In this document: piece after piece, positions 55,503-63,924 of the stretch
How positions within the stretch are numbered: position 1 is the first letter of the stretch
Layout of the letters: each line of letters opens with the position of its first letter
Source of the DNA: Roseomonas sp. KE2513
GTDB taxonomy: Bacteria > Pseudomonadota > Alphaproteobacteria > Acetobacterales > Acetobacteraceae
NCBI RefSeq assembly: GCF_016107305.1
Contig: NZ_RCVR01000009.1
Location: forward strand, 124,001-188,000
DNA length: 64,000 nucleotides
Direction of reading: 5' to 3'
Notes under the pieces: generated by a model
Seen by the model: only the letters and a program-made list of their open reading frames with translations
The model's database searches: none
Told to the model about the DNA's origin: nothing
Translations under genes and position numbers: made by a program

Positions 55503-57254
55503 TCAGGTGCCAGGGGCGGCGGGCGTGTCCGGCCGGTCCGCGCCTGGCACGGCCAGGCGCGCGTCCAGGATGGCGCGGATTGCCTCGGCGAGTCTCGGCA
55601 CGACGTAGGGTTTCTCGATGAGGGCGAGTTCGCGCGAGGGCGCGCCCTCCTCCGGGCTCAGGGCGGCCGGTCCGCCGGAGGTCGCAAGGATAGGCAGGCT
55701 TGGCCAGCGGCGGGCCACCTCCTCCGTCAGCTGGTGGCCCGAGATGCCCGCGAGGCCCGTATCCGTGAACAGCAGCGCCACGCCGGGATTGTTCTCGAGC
55801 GCGGTAAGCGCGCCGGAGGCGTCCTTCGCCCCGATGACGTGGTAGCCGAGCGACTGGAGCCCCTCGGCCGTGCAGGCGAGGATTTCCGGTTGGTCCTCCA
55901 CCACCAGGACCGTCTCGCCGTGGCCGATGCAGGGGTCCGAGACCTGCACCACGGACGTGCCGGCCTTTTCGCTGACCTGGAGGCGGGGAAGGATGATCGT
56001 GACGGCGGTGCCGGTGCCGGGATGGCTGTCGATCGCCACATGGCCGCCGGCATGGGTTGCGAACTCGATCACCTGATAGAGGCCGAGGCCCGTTCCCTTG
56101 CCCGCGGGCTTGGTGGTGAAGAAGGGCTCGAAGGCGCGGGCTACCACCTCGGGCGACATGCCGCTGCCGGTGTCGCGCACCGTGATCCGCATGAACTCCT
56201 GCCCGGCGATCGGCAGCGGGTCCGGCACGCCGGGATCGCCGCGCGTCGCCCGCGCGGTCTCGATCCGGACGGAGCCGCCCTCGGCCATGGCGTCGCGCGC
56301 GTTGATCACGAGGTTGAGCAGCGCGATCTCGAACTGGTTGGGATCGGCGAGCACGATCCAGGGGCAGTCGACGAGGGCGAAGTCCACGCCAAGGGCGCTG
56401 GCGGAGGACTGGCGGATGAGGTCGGCCATGCCGAGGACGATGGCGTTCGGGTCCACCGGCCGCGGCTCGCGCAGCTGTTGGCGGGAGAAGGCGAGGAGGC
56501 GCTGGGTGAGGAGGGCGGCGCGCTTGGCCCCGCTGCGCGCCTGCTCGATGCTGCGCCCGGCGCGGTCGAGGTCGAGCTCCTTGATGGAGCGCTCCGCCCG
56601 GTCGAGGTTGCCGAGGATGACCATCAGCAGGTTGTTGAAGTCGTGCGCCACGCCGCCCGTGAGGTGGCCGACCGCCTCCATCTTCTGCGTCTGGTGGAGC
56701 TGGTCCTCGGCCTGCCGGCGCGCGGTGATGTCGGTGTAGAGCGTGACGTAGCCGCCATCCGGCAGGCGGTTGCGCCGGAGCTCCAGCACCTGCCCGTTGG
56801 GCCGCCGCCGCTCGATGGTGCCGAGGCTGAGGCCGCGGCGGATCTGCTCCAGCCGGCGGGCGACCTCGGCTTCGATGTCCACCTCGCCGAACTCGCCGGC
56901 TTTGGCCTGGGCGCGCAGGATCTCCTCCAGCGACATGCCGACATGCAACTGCTCCGGCGGGACGCCCGTGCAGTCGGGGAAGCGCGCGTTCCACTCCAGC
57001 AGGTGGAGATCGGCATCCATCATCATGACGCCGTCCGTCATGCCGGAGAGCAGCGCGGCGAAGCGGTCGGCCCGAGTGCTGTCCGAAACGGTGGGTGCGG
57101 CCGGTACCGTGGAGGCCGCCGCGACCGGCGCGACAACGACGGCCGGAACGGCATCGGCGCCGTTGCCATTGCCGGGCGGGCGGCGCCCCCCGTGCCGCAG
57201 GCGCCGGCCGGCCGCGGAGAGTAGATCGATGCCTGCTCGCCTCCATCCAGGCAC
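55503..57254 (-). CDS. Cytoplasmic hybrid sensor histidine kinase with PAS and receiver domains
   Basis: The product has 583 residues and no membrane helix. A PAS domain (about 65-185) is followed by the His box GGVAHDFNNLLMVILGNLDR (His204), an ATPase (NLVINARDAMAEGG, DTGSGMSPEVVARAFEPFFT, GTGLGLYQVIEFA) and a receiver (VLVVEDQPEI, phospho-Asp in LLFTDTGLAGISGH, Lys in ALIEKPYVVPRL). The GTG at 57254 follows AAGGA at a normal distance. The output protein is not nearby. Confidence 0.93.
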   Translation of the reverse strand: MPGWRRAGIDLLSAAGRRLRHGGRRPPGNGNGADAVPAVVVAPVAAASTVPAAPTVSDSTRADRFAALLSGMTDGVMMMDADLHLLEWNARFPDCTGVPPEQLHVGMSLEEILRAQAKAGEFGEVDIEAEVARRLEQIRRGLSLGTIERRRPNGQVLELRRNRLPDGGYVTLYTDITARRQAEDQLHQTQKMEAVGHLTGGVAHDFNNLLMVILGNLDRAERSIKELDLDRAGRSIEQARSGAKRAALLTQRLLAFSRQQLREPRPVDPNAIVLGMADLIRQSSASALGVDFALVDCPWIVLADPNQFEIALLNLVINARDAMAEGGSVRIETARATRGDPGVPDPLPIAGQEFMRITVRDTGSGMSPEVVARAFEPFFTTKPAGKGTGLGLYQVIEFATHAGGHVAIDSHPGTGTAVTIILPRLQVSEKAGTSVVQVSDPCIGHGETVLVVEDQPEILACTAEGLQSLGYHVIGAKDASGALTALENNPGVALLFTDTGLAGISGHQLTEEVARRWPSLPILATSGGPAALSPEEGAPSRELALIEKPYVVPRLAEAIRAILDARLAVPGADRPDTPAAPGT

Positions 57255-57616
57255 AGCTTTTTCCTTATCTGGGCTGGGCGTTTCACCAATGTTTCACTCA
57301 GCCTCCAGGGGAAGCTAGGAACGGGATGCGGAACAACAACGACATAGGATAAGTTTTGTTATCAGCACGATTCGTTGAGAATCCAGTCGGTTTTTCTCCG
57401 CGGCGCAGCAAAATCTCCTCTTTCGAGACACGAACCTCCTGATAATCGAACCCGCATGTTCCGGAAATACATCCTCCACGGTGCTCCGAAGATCCGGGCG
57501 TAAACGGCTGACCTTGCCCGCGGTTGGCCGGTCCGGTTCCACCATCGTTGAACAGCTTCGGGCGGTCGCCCCACGCGGAACCCGCCGGCTGTGCCCTGGC
57601 AGGTCGCGAAAAAATT
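57255..57616. other. Intergenic region between the AI-2E-type permease and hybrid kinase genes
   Basis: A 362-bp gap that is AT-richer in 57300-57470. It must hold the kinase promoter. An AGGAGG at 57435-57440 on the minus strand precedes a 38-codon GTG frame (57315-57431, four Cys), but the spacing of 3 bases is poor. I do not call a gene. Confidence 0.5.
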
Positions 57617-58693
57617 TCAGGCGGGCGGGGACTCCGTGCCGGCGGCGTCCCGCCAGAGCATGACCAGCACAGCCATGACGGCCGGGCCGAGGAAGAGGCC
57701 GAGGAGCCCGAGGCTCTCCACCCCGCCAAGGATGCCGAGCAGGACCCAGAGGAAGGGCAGTCGAGTCGCACCGCCGATGAGCGCCGGGCGCACCAGGTGG
57801 TCGGCCAGGAACAGCACGACCATGCCGAAGACGAAGACGCTGACCGCCGCCGCCAGGGCGCCCGCGGAAAGGAGGACCAGCGCCGCCGCGCCGAAGACGA
57901 GGGGGGCGGCAAAGGGCACCATGGCCGCGACCGCCGTCAGCGCCGCGAACATCACGGGATGGGGGACGCCCGCCACGCCATAGGCAATGCCGAGCAGCAC
58001 GCCCTCCGCCAGGCCCACCAGCACGAGGCCGCTGACCGTGCCGCGGATCGAGGCCACCGCCTGCCGCCCGAGCCGCTCGCAGCCTGGGCCCAGCAGGCGG
58101 TCCGCCACGCGCTGCACCTGGGCCGCCAGGGCCTCGCCGTCGCGGAAGAGGAAGAAGAGGGCGAGGAGGGTGAAGCCGAAGAGCACGGCGCGGTGGGCCA
58201 GCGCCCCCCCGAAGCTGCGGCCGAGGCCGATCAGTTCCCCCTGGCTCAGCCGGTGGAGAAAACCTGCCGCAGCCCCCGGCGCCGAAAGCGCCTGCGTCCA
58301 CCATTCCGCGGCTTGCGGCCCGATAAGGGGAAGGGTGGGAACCCAGGCGGGCAGGGTGGCGCCGTGCGCCCGCGCCGCCGCCAGCCAGTGCAGGGCGGCG
58401 CGCGCTTCCTCTCCCAACTCCACCGCGACGAGGCCGAGGGGCAGGAGGAAGACGAGGGCCAGCGCCGCTGTCGCGAGGGCCGGGATCAGCACGCCGGAGG
58501 GCGCCGCCCCTCGCGCCTGCAGGCGCTGAACGAGTGGCCAAGTGGCGATCGCGAGGACCACCGCCCAGCCAAGCGCGGGAAGGAAGCCCCGGATGATCCA
58601 GCCGCCGAGCAGCACCAGCCCGAGGAGGAGAGCCACTCGCGCCGCGCGCTGGAGCCGGGCGGAGGGGGCTGAAGGCAGAGCGGGGCGTTCCAT
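57617..58693 (-). CDS. AI-2E family transporter (YdiK/PerM-like)
   Basis: A 358-residue permease. About eight helices are arranged as in the family: two near the N-terminus (ALLLGLVLLGGWIIRGF, AVVLAIATWPL), a soluble stretch, and the rest after residue 190 (VLFGFTLLALFFLF, LVLVGLAEGVLLGIAYGVAG). The conserved ends LADHLVRPALIGG and PFLWVLLGILGGVESLGLLGLFLGP are clear. The substrate is not known despite the name. An ATG four codons upstream (58705) is an option. Confidence 0.92.
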   Translation of the reverse strand: MERPALPSAPSARLQRAARVALLLGLVLLGGWIIRGFLPALGWAVVLAIATWPLVQRLQARGAAPSGVLIPALATAALALVFLLPLGLVAVELGEEARAALHWLAAARAHGATLPAWVPTLPLIGPQAAEWWTQALSAPGAAAGFLHRLSQGELIGLGRSFGGALAHRAVLFGFTLLALFFLFRDGEALAAQVQRVADRLLGPGCERLGRQAVASIRGTVSGLVLVGLAEGVLLGIAYGVAGVPHPVMFAALTAVAAMVPFAAPLVFGAAALVLLSAGALAAAVSVFVFGMVVLFLADHLVRPALIGGATRLPFLWVLLGILGGVESLGLLGLFLGPAVMAVLVMLWRDAAGTESPPA

Positions 58694-58822
58694 GGAACGC
58701 ACCATGCCGCACCCGCCCAGCGGGGACCAAGCGCGCGGGAAGCGGGGCGGCTGGGCATGGGGCGGGAGGGCGGCTAGGGGGAGGCGGCGCCCTGTGCAAC
58801 CCTGCCCGCCCGGAGCCCCTGC

Positions 58823-60391
58823 ATGCTGTCCCCCTCCCCCTTGTGGCAACGGGCGGCCGCGCTGCTCCTGGCCATCGCCTTCCTCGGTGCGGCCCCCTTC
58901 CGTGCTGCCCTGGCCGCGCCGCCTGATGCCGCGCGCTGCGAGGCCGCCCTCGCGGGCCCGGCGGCCGAGACCCGCCCCATTGAGCTGTCGATCTCCGGGC
59001 TGCTGCCCTTCGCGCGCGACATCCTCTCCCACCATGCCCTTCGCGGCGGGCTGCGGGACCACGAGCTGCGGCTCGGGCTGCGGCTCGGCGAGGTGCGGAA
59101 CCTGCGCCTGCCCGAGGGCAATCCGGCCACGATCTATCCCCCCGGACGCAGCGCCGCGGAGGTGCTGGAGGACCCCCGCTCCCGCATCCACCCGCTCTGG
59201 CGGCTGGACGAGGCGACGGTGCTGGCGGCCGACATCGCCTACGACATCCGCCTGCCGGCGGACGGACGGCCGGTGCTGGACGCCTCAAGCGCGGCGCAGC
59301 TTCGCGCCTACCGCCTCCTGCGCCTCTACGGCGACGAATTCAGCGGCTTCGCGGCGGCGGTCTTCGAGGCGCGGCCGGAGAGCGGCCTGGCCCCGCACCG
59401 CATCCTGGCCATCGCCGGCACCCATGTCTTCGAGCACCGGGACTTCCGGAGCTGGGGATCGGGCCTCACCTTCGGGCGGGCACAGTTCACCTCCACCGCC
59501 GCGCTGCGGATGATCGCCGATGCCGCCGCCTATGCCCGCGACCCAGCGGGCGGCGAGGTGGTGCTGACCGGCCAGAGCCAGGGCGGTCTGGTGGCGCAGG
59601 GCGTGGGCTACCTCCTCCAGGCGCTGCTCGACGCAGCGCCAGGGCCGCACCGCCTCGCTCATGTCGTCTCCTGGGGTGCGGCGGGGGTGGAGGAGGTGAT
59701 CGGGCGCGTGATCGCCCAGGCGCGGGAGGATGGCGGCCGGGGCCTGCCGGCCGATCTCGAGCGCCACTGGGCTGCCTCCGACGCCGACTACCCGGCCGCC
59801 GCCACCACCTGGGCCGCGCTGCTGCGGGGCTGGGCGGCCATCCCGCCCCGCAGGGAGGCGGCAAGCATCCGCGCGACCATGGCCCGCATGCGCGTGCTCG
59901 GCTACTTCTTCGAGATCGACCTCTTCGCCCGCGCCGGTACCTTCCCCGGCACGACCCTGGCCTTCCCCACCGACCTCATCCTGCCCTCGGGCTGCGACAT
60001 GACGGTCGTGGAGGCGCTGATCGGGACCCGCACCGGAATGGGAGCCGGCGCGCTCGGCGTGCGCCTTGAATCCCACTTCCTGAAAGGCTATCGCCGCGCC
60101 GTCTCGCGCGGGGCCATCGCGGTGGCACGTCCCGCCCTGCCCGCGAAATGGCCCTGGGTGACGGAAGCCCTGCCGCTGGCCGAGGCGCTCGGCCTCGCCT
60201 GGCTCGAAACCCTCTACCTCGAAGGACCGGCCGCGAGCGCCGCCAATTGGCGCGACTGCCTCGCCTCGGCGCGATGGCAAACCCAGGGAAACCGCTCCTG
60301 CCGGGAGGGCTTCTGGGAGGGGTGCGCGCCCGGTGAGGGAGCCGGCGGGTGGTGCCTCATCCGCGAGTCCGGTGGCGGTTTGCCGGGGTGA
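58823..60391 (+). CDS. Exported lipase-like alpha/beta hydrolase
   Basis: The product has 522 residues. A signal peptide (ALLLAIAFLGAAPFRAALA) spans about residues 12-31. The likely nucleophile is Ser in VVLTGQSQGGLVAQG, a GxSxG elbow as in lipases that act on bulky lipids. The region SGFAAAVFEARPESGLAPHRILAIAGTHVFE fits the preceding strand. Several Cys sit in the last 60 residues (NWRDCLASA, NRSCREGFWEGCAPG, GGWCLIRE), perhaps disulfide-linked. The substrate is unknown. Confidence 0.75.
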   Translation: MLSPSPLWQRAAALLLAIAFLGAAPFRAALAAPPDAARCEAALAGPAAETRPIELSISGLLPFARDILSHHALRGGLRDHELRLGLRLGEVRNLRLPEGNPATIYPPGRSAAEVLEDPRSRIHPLWRLDEATVLAADIAYDIRLPADGRPVLDASSAAQLRAYRLLRLYGDEFSGFAAAVFEARPESGLAPHRILAIAGTHVFEHRDFRSWGSGLTFGRAQFTSTAALRMIADAAAYARDPAGGEVVLTGQSQGGLVAQGVGYLLQALLDAAPGPHRLAHVVSWGAAGVEEVIGRVIAQAREDGGRGLPADLERHWAASDADYPAAATTWAALLRGWAAIPPRREAASIRATMARMRVLGYFFEIDLFARAGTFPGTTLAFPTDLILPSGCDMTVVEALIGTRTGMGAGALGVRLESHFLKGYRRAVSRGAIAVARPALPAKWPWVTEALPLAEALGLAWLETLYLEGPAASAANWRDCLASARWQTQGNRSCREGFWEGCAPGEGAGGWCLIRESGGGLPG

Positions 60392-60404
60392 GGCGCGACT
60401 GTCC

Positions 60405-60562
60405 TGGGGAGGGCTCCGCCCTCTCTGGACCACTGGGCGAAGGCGCAGGGTTCGTCCCGCGCCCGCCACAGGCCTGAAGCCCTTGGGCCCCCGTCTGGCT
60501 TGCGCAGCTCTTTCCGAAGGGGCAGTCGCCTCGATTCCACGACACGAGGCGCACCGGCCGGA
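60405..60562 (-). repeat. Composite palindromic repeat, copy F (inverted, truncated)
   Basis: Read on the minus strand, the order is hairpin 2 (GCCTCG / CGAGGC), a shortened linker, a decayed hairpin 3 (CCAAGGGCTTCAGGCCTGTGG) and hairpin 4. Hairpin 1 is missing. It is the only inverted copy and the most diverged. It still fills the gap between the convergent lipase-like and GST genes. Confidence 0.8.
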
Positions 60563-60582
60563 ACCGACCGGAACAAAGCTTC

Positions 60583-61248
60583 TCAGGCGTAGGCGTAGGG
60601 CCCACCCCGCTCCAGCGCCCGCTGATAGGCGGGCCGCGCGTGGATGCGCGCCAGGAAGGCACCCGGGTTAGGCTGCCCCTCCCCGAACGGCGAGCGCGAG
60701 GACGCCGCCTCCAGCGGGAAGCTCATCATGATGTCCGCGGCCGTCATCTCCGGCCCGGCGAACCAGCCCGTCGGCGCCAACGCCTCGTTCCAGTAAGCTT
60801 TCAGCCGCTCCAGGTTCGGCCCGACGAAGCCTTTCTGCACGCCTTCCATCATCCCTCGCGCCATCGACTGCGCGGCCGGCGGCATCCCATCCGGTAGGCG
60901 GCCCAGCACCAGCGTCATCACCAGCGGCGGCATGGCCGATCCCTCCGCGTGGTGCATCCAGTGGCGGAATCGCCACCACTCCGCCCCGCCCCGCTCTGGC
61001 TCAAGCCGGCCGGTGCCGTGGCGTTCGAGAATGTACTCGACGATGGCCCCGGTCTCCGCCACCACGAGGTCGCCTTCGGTCACCACCGGCGCCTTGCCCA
61101 GCGGATGCACCGCCCGCAGCGCCTCGGGCGCCAGCAGCGTCGCGGCATCCCGCTCGTAGCGCCGGACCTCGTAGGGAAGCCCCAGCTCCTCCAACAACCA
61201 GAGCACGCGCTGGGAGCGGGAGTTGTTCAGGTGATGGACGGTGAGCAC
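60583..61248 (-). CDS. Glutathione S-transferase family protein
   Basis: A 221-residue GST. The N-terminal thioredoxin fold has the active-site Ser/Asn region (LTVHHLNNSRSQRVLWLLEEL), the cis-Pro in LGKAPVVTEGD and the glutathione site ETGAIVEYIL. The C-terminal helical domain includes TAADIMMSFPLEA. It resembles the bacterial group of small GSTs in stress or catabolism. It is 17 bp downstream of a binding-protein gene on the same strand. Confidence 0.92.
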   Translation of the reverse strand: MLTVHHLNNSRSQRVLWLLEELGLPYEVRRYERDAATLLAPEALRAVHPLGKAPVVTEGDLVVAETGAIVEYILERHGTGRLEPERGGAEWWRFRHWMHHAEGSAMPPLVMTLVLGRLPDGMPPAAQSMARGMMEGVQKGFVGPNLERLKAYWNEALAPTGWFAGPEMTAADIMMSFPLEAASSRSPFGEGQPNPGAFLARIHARPAYQRALERGGPYAYA

Positions 61249-61265
61249 GGGCTTCTCCGGAGGGA

Positions 61266-62456
61266 TTAGAGCTTGCAGCGGTCGGCGAAGGCGTCACCCA
61301 AAGGGTCGAGGATGCGCCGCTGCGTCACCAGCGTCGGCTTGCCGTCCGCCCCCGGCGCCACCTTCAGCCCCCACCAGGCCTGCACCGGGTGCTGATTCGG
61401 CCCGAAGCGGAACTCCCCGCGCACGGAGGCGAAGTCGGCCTTCAGCATCGCCGCCCGGAAGGCCGCCGGATCGGCCACTGAGCCGCCGGTCGCCCGCAGC
61501 GCCGCGCCGATCGCGTTCGCGGTGTCGAAGCCCTGCGCCGCGTACATGGTAGGCATCCGCCCGTGCTTCGCCGCATAGGCGGCCACGAAGCGGCGGTTGG
61601 CCTCGTTCGGGAAGTCCGCGTTCCAGTGCCCGGACACGTCGATTCCCAGCGCCGCATCGCCCAGCGCCGCCACGATCCGGTGGTCCATCGAGGGCTCGGA
61701 GACCACCATCGGCACCGCGCCCAGCAGCCCCGCCCCCTGGTACTGCCGCAGGAAGGCGATGCCCGTGCCGCCCGGGTGGAACTGATAGACGGCGTCCGGC
61801 CGCTCGGACCGGATGATCGCCATCTCCGCCGAGAAGTCCACCTGATCCGGCCGCGTGTAGATCTCCCGCACCACCTCGCCTTTGAATAGCCGGCGAAAGC
61901 CCGCGATCGCCTCGCGCCCCGTGATAAAGTTCGGCGCCAGCACCATGACGCGGCGATAGCCGAGGTCGCTCGCCAGCGCCCCCGCGCTCGCCTGCATCGA
62001 ATCCGTCAGCCAGGAGACGACGAAGTAGTTCCGGTGGCACTCGCGCCCCGCGAAATCCGCCGGGCCCGCATTCGCGCTGACAAAGATCCCGCCGGCATCG
62101 AGCACCGCTGGCACCACCGTCCCCGCCACGTTGCTGAAGACAAGACCAGAGAAGAGCCGCGCGCGCTCCGCCCCCATCATCCGCTCCGCCGCCTGCTGGC
62201 CCTGGCCGGGGCGGGCCGCGTCGTCCTCCACCAGCAGGCGCACCCTGGTCCCGCCCAGCGCGTCGCCGCCCTCGGCGATGCCGAGCTCGAAACCCGCCCG
62301 CACCTCCTCGCCGAGATAGCCGGCCGGGCCGGAAAGCGTGGTGACGAAGCCGATCGGCAGCACCGTCCCTGCTGCCCCCTGGGCGCTCAGCAGGGCCGGG
62401 CGCGCCAGCACCGCGCCCGCCACCGCCATCCCCAGCCCGCGCCGGTCGATTGCCAT
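61266..62456 (-). CDS. Leu/Ile/Val-type ABC transporter substrate-binding protein
   Basis: A 396-residue exported binding protein. The signal (MAIDRRGLGMAVAGAVLARPALLSAQG) starts with a twin-Arg-like DRRG. The mature chain has IGFVTTLSGPAGYLGEEVRAGFELGI and the usual SANAGPADFAGRECHRNYF segment, with type I periplasmic fold. It lacks neighbours for the permease. GGAGGGG stands nine bases before the ATG. The ligand could be an amino acid, aromatic acid or amide. Confidence 0.92.
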   Translation of the reverse strand: MAIDRRGLGMAVAGAVLARPALLSAQGAAGTVLPIGFVTTLSGPAGYLGEEVRAGFELGIAEGGDALGGTRVRLLVEDDAARPGQGQQAAERMMGAERARLFSGLVFSNVAGTVVPAVLDAGGIFVSANAGPADFAGRECHRNYFVVSWLTDSMQASAGALASDLGYRRVMVLAPNFITGREAIAGFRRLFKGEVVREIYTRPDQVDFSAEMAIIRSERPDAVYQFHPGGTGIAFLRQYQGAGLLGAVPMVVSEPSMDHRIVAALGDAALGIDVSGHWNADFPNEANRRFVAAYAAKHGRMPTMYAAQGFDTANAIGAALRATGGSVADPAAFRAAMLKADFASVRGEFRFGPNQHPVQAWWGLKVAPGADGKPTLVTQRRILDPLGDAFADRCKL

Positions 62457-62522
62457 CGCCAGATCCCCTCCACCTCGGGCGGGCAGGCTGGCGCCCGGCC
62501 GCGCGCCGCGCAAGGATGACCC

Positions 62523-63446
62523 ATGGCCGGCTCCCTGCTGCATACCGAGACACTCCGCCTGGGCGCTGCCGAGATCACCCGCATCGCCGATGGCGAATCC
62601 GTCACCTGGCCGCTCCCCGCCCTCTTCGCCGGCGCGGACAGCACCCTACTGGCCGAGGCCGCGCCCCTGCTGCCGCCGGGTCACCTGGACCCCGCCGCGG
62701 GCACGATCGGCCTCTCCTTCAATCTTTGCCTTATCCGCACGCCGGATTTCACGGCGCTGATCGACGCCGGGATCGGCGCCGGCAAGGAGCGCCCCTCCCG
62801 CCCCGCCTGGCACCGGCGGGAATCGCCCCTTCTCGAAACCCTCGCCGCCCTCGGCGTGGCGCCCGACGGGGTGGACATCGTCGTGAACACCCATCTCCAC
62901 GCCGATCATGTCGGCTGGAACACGCGCCGCGAGAACGGGCGATGGGTGCCGAGCTTCCCGCGCGCGCGCTACGTCATCCCGCGCGTTGAACTCGACCACC
63001 TCGCCGCCCGGCAGGCCGCCGATCCCGCGACGCCGGCCCTGCATGGCGCCTATGCCGACAGCATCCTCCCGGTCATCGAGGCAGGCCTGGTGGAGCCCGC
63101 CAATCCGCCCTGCACCATCGCGCCCGGTCTTCTCCTCCACCCCGCCCCCGGCCACTCGCCGGGACAGGCGATAGCGCGGCTGGAAACGGCAGCAGGCGTC
63201 TTCGTGGTGCTTGCGGATGCGGTGCACGTCACGTTGCAACTCGCGCGGCCGGAACTGACCTCCAACTTCTGCGCCAACCCCGCCCAGGCCGTCGCCACCC
63301 GCCGCGCCCTGCTGGAAGGGCTCTCGGCAGAGGGCGCACTCGTGATGGCCTACCACTTCCCGCCACCCTCCTTCGGGCAGGTCGAGCGCCACGGCGAAGG
63401 GTGGAGGCTGCGGCCGGTTGTTGCCGAGCGGCGGGAAGGTTCCTGA
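62523..63446 (+). CDS. MBL-fold metallohydrolase
   Basis: A 307-residue metallo-beta-lactamase-fold enzyme. The metal motif is NTHLHADHVGWN, further ligands are His in PAPGHSPGQAI, Asp in VLADAVH and His in MAYHFPPPSFG. This is the lactonase-like (AHL lactonase/AttM) group, and no signal peptide is seen. Lactone, ester or other substrates are possible. It is divergent from the binding-protein gene. Composite repeat copy E begins 11 bp after its stop. Confidence 0.92.
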   Translation: MAGSLLHTETLRLGAAEITRIADGESVTWPLPALFAGADSTLLAEAAPLLPPGHLDPAAGTIGLSFNLCLIRTPDFTALIDAGIGAGKERPSRPAWHRRESPLLETLAALGVAPDGVDIVVNTHLHADHVGWNTRRENGRWVPSFPRARYVIPRVELDHLAARQAADPATPALHGAYADSILPVIEAGLVEPANPPCTIAPGLLLHPAPGHSPGQAIARLETAAGVFVVLADAVHVTLQLARPELTSNFCANPAQAVATRRALLEGLSAEGALVMAYHFPPPSFGQVERHGEGWRLRPVVAERREGS

Positions 63447-63457
63447 ACGGGTGCGCC

Positions 63458-63663
63458 GGGGAGAGGAAGAAGGAATTCTTCCTCTCCCCGGACCCCTCAC
63501 CATCATCTTCTTTTATCTGATCAAAATTACTGGGTGGCCGGTGCGCCTCGGCTCGCGGACCCGAGGCGACGACACGTTCAGGAAGGCTCCGCGACAGCGG
63601 GATGGGGCTCCAAGGGCCTCAGGCCCTTGGCGGATGAGGTCTGGAGAGGGCAGAGCCCTCTCC
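63458..63663 (+). repeat. Composite palindromic repeat, copy E
   Basis: Hairpins 1, 3 and 4 are intact and hairpin 2 carries mismatches (GCCTCGGC versus CCCGAGGC). About 40 bp of the linker between hairpins 2 and 3 is missing. It fills the gap between the convergent MBL and CsbD-like genes, 11 bp and 24 bp from their stops. Confidence 0.88.
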
Positions 63664-63687
63664 ACCGGCCCCCCGGCGAAACGCTGA

Positions 63688-63924
63688 TCAGATGATGCGC
63701 AGGCGCCCCAGCAGCCAGCCGAAGCCCACGGCGATGGCGGCAGCGGTCAGCGGCTGGTCGCGGATGTAGTCCTCCAGCTGGCCGATCTGGTTCTGCACTT
63801 CGCCCTTCACCTGGTTCTGCTTGCCCTGCGCCTGGGTGCGGCTGTCGCCGATGAGGCTACCGATGCCTTCCTGCACGTCGCCCGCAGCAGACTTGCCGGC
63901 GCCGATGATGCGATCGCTGTCCAT
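63688..63924 (-). CDS. CsbD/YqjD-like stress protein with C-terminal membrane helix
   Basis: A 78-residue protein. The first 55 residues are a charged amphipathic helix region (GAGKSAAGDVQEGIGSLIGD, QAQGKQNQVKGEVQNQIGQLED), like CsbD. A single membrane helix (LTAAAIAVGFGWLLGRL) ends the protein, as in ElaB/YqjD. Such proteins can tether ribosomes or coat the membrane in stationary phase. GAGGAGAG precedes the ATG at 63924; the ATG at 63948 is an alternative. Confidence 0.85.
   Translation of the reverse strand: MDSDRIIGAGKSAAGDVQEGIGSLIGDSRTQAQGKQNQVKGEVQNQIGQLEDYIRDQPLTAAAIAVGFGWLLGRLRII

Noticed and set aside
54529-57246. 905-codon frame joining the PG-binding-like gene and an upstream region
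   Set aside because: The upstream part is an alternate frame of the hybrid kinase. The real gene starts at 55425 behind GGGAGGAACG.
57315-57431. 38-codon Cys-rich GTG frame behind a perfect AGGAGG on the minus strand
   Set aside because: The spacing to the start is only 3 bases, the protein has no known relatives that I recognise, and the segment is more simply the leader of the kinase gene.
32334-63663. Dispersed repeats as a possible CRISPR or tandem array
   Set aside because: The copies are kilobases apart, about 160-250 bp long and made of several hairpins. There are no regularly spaced short repeats and no cas gene.
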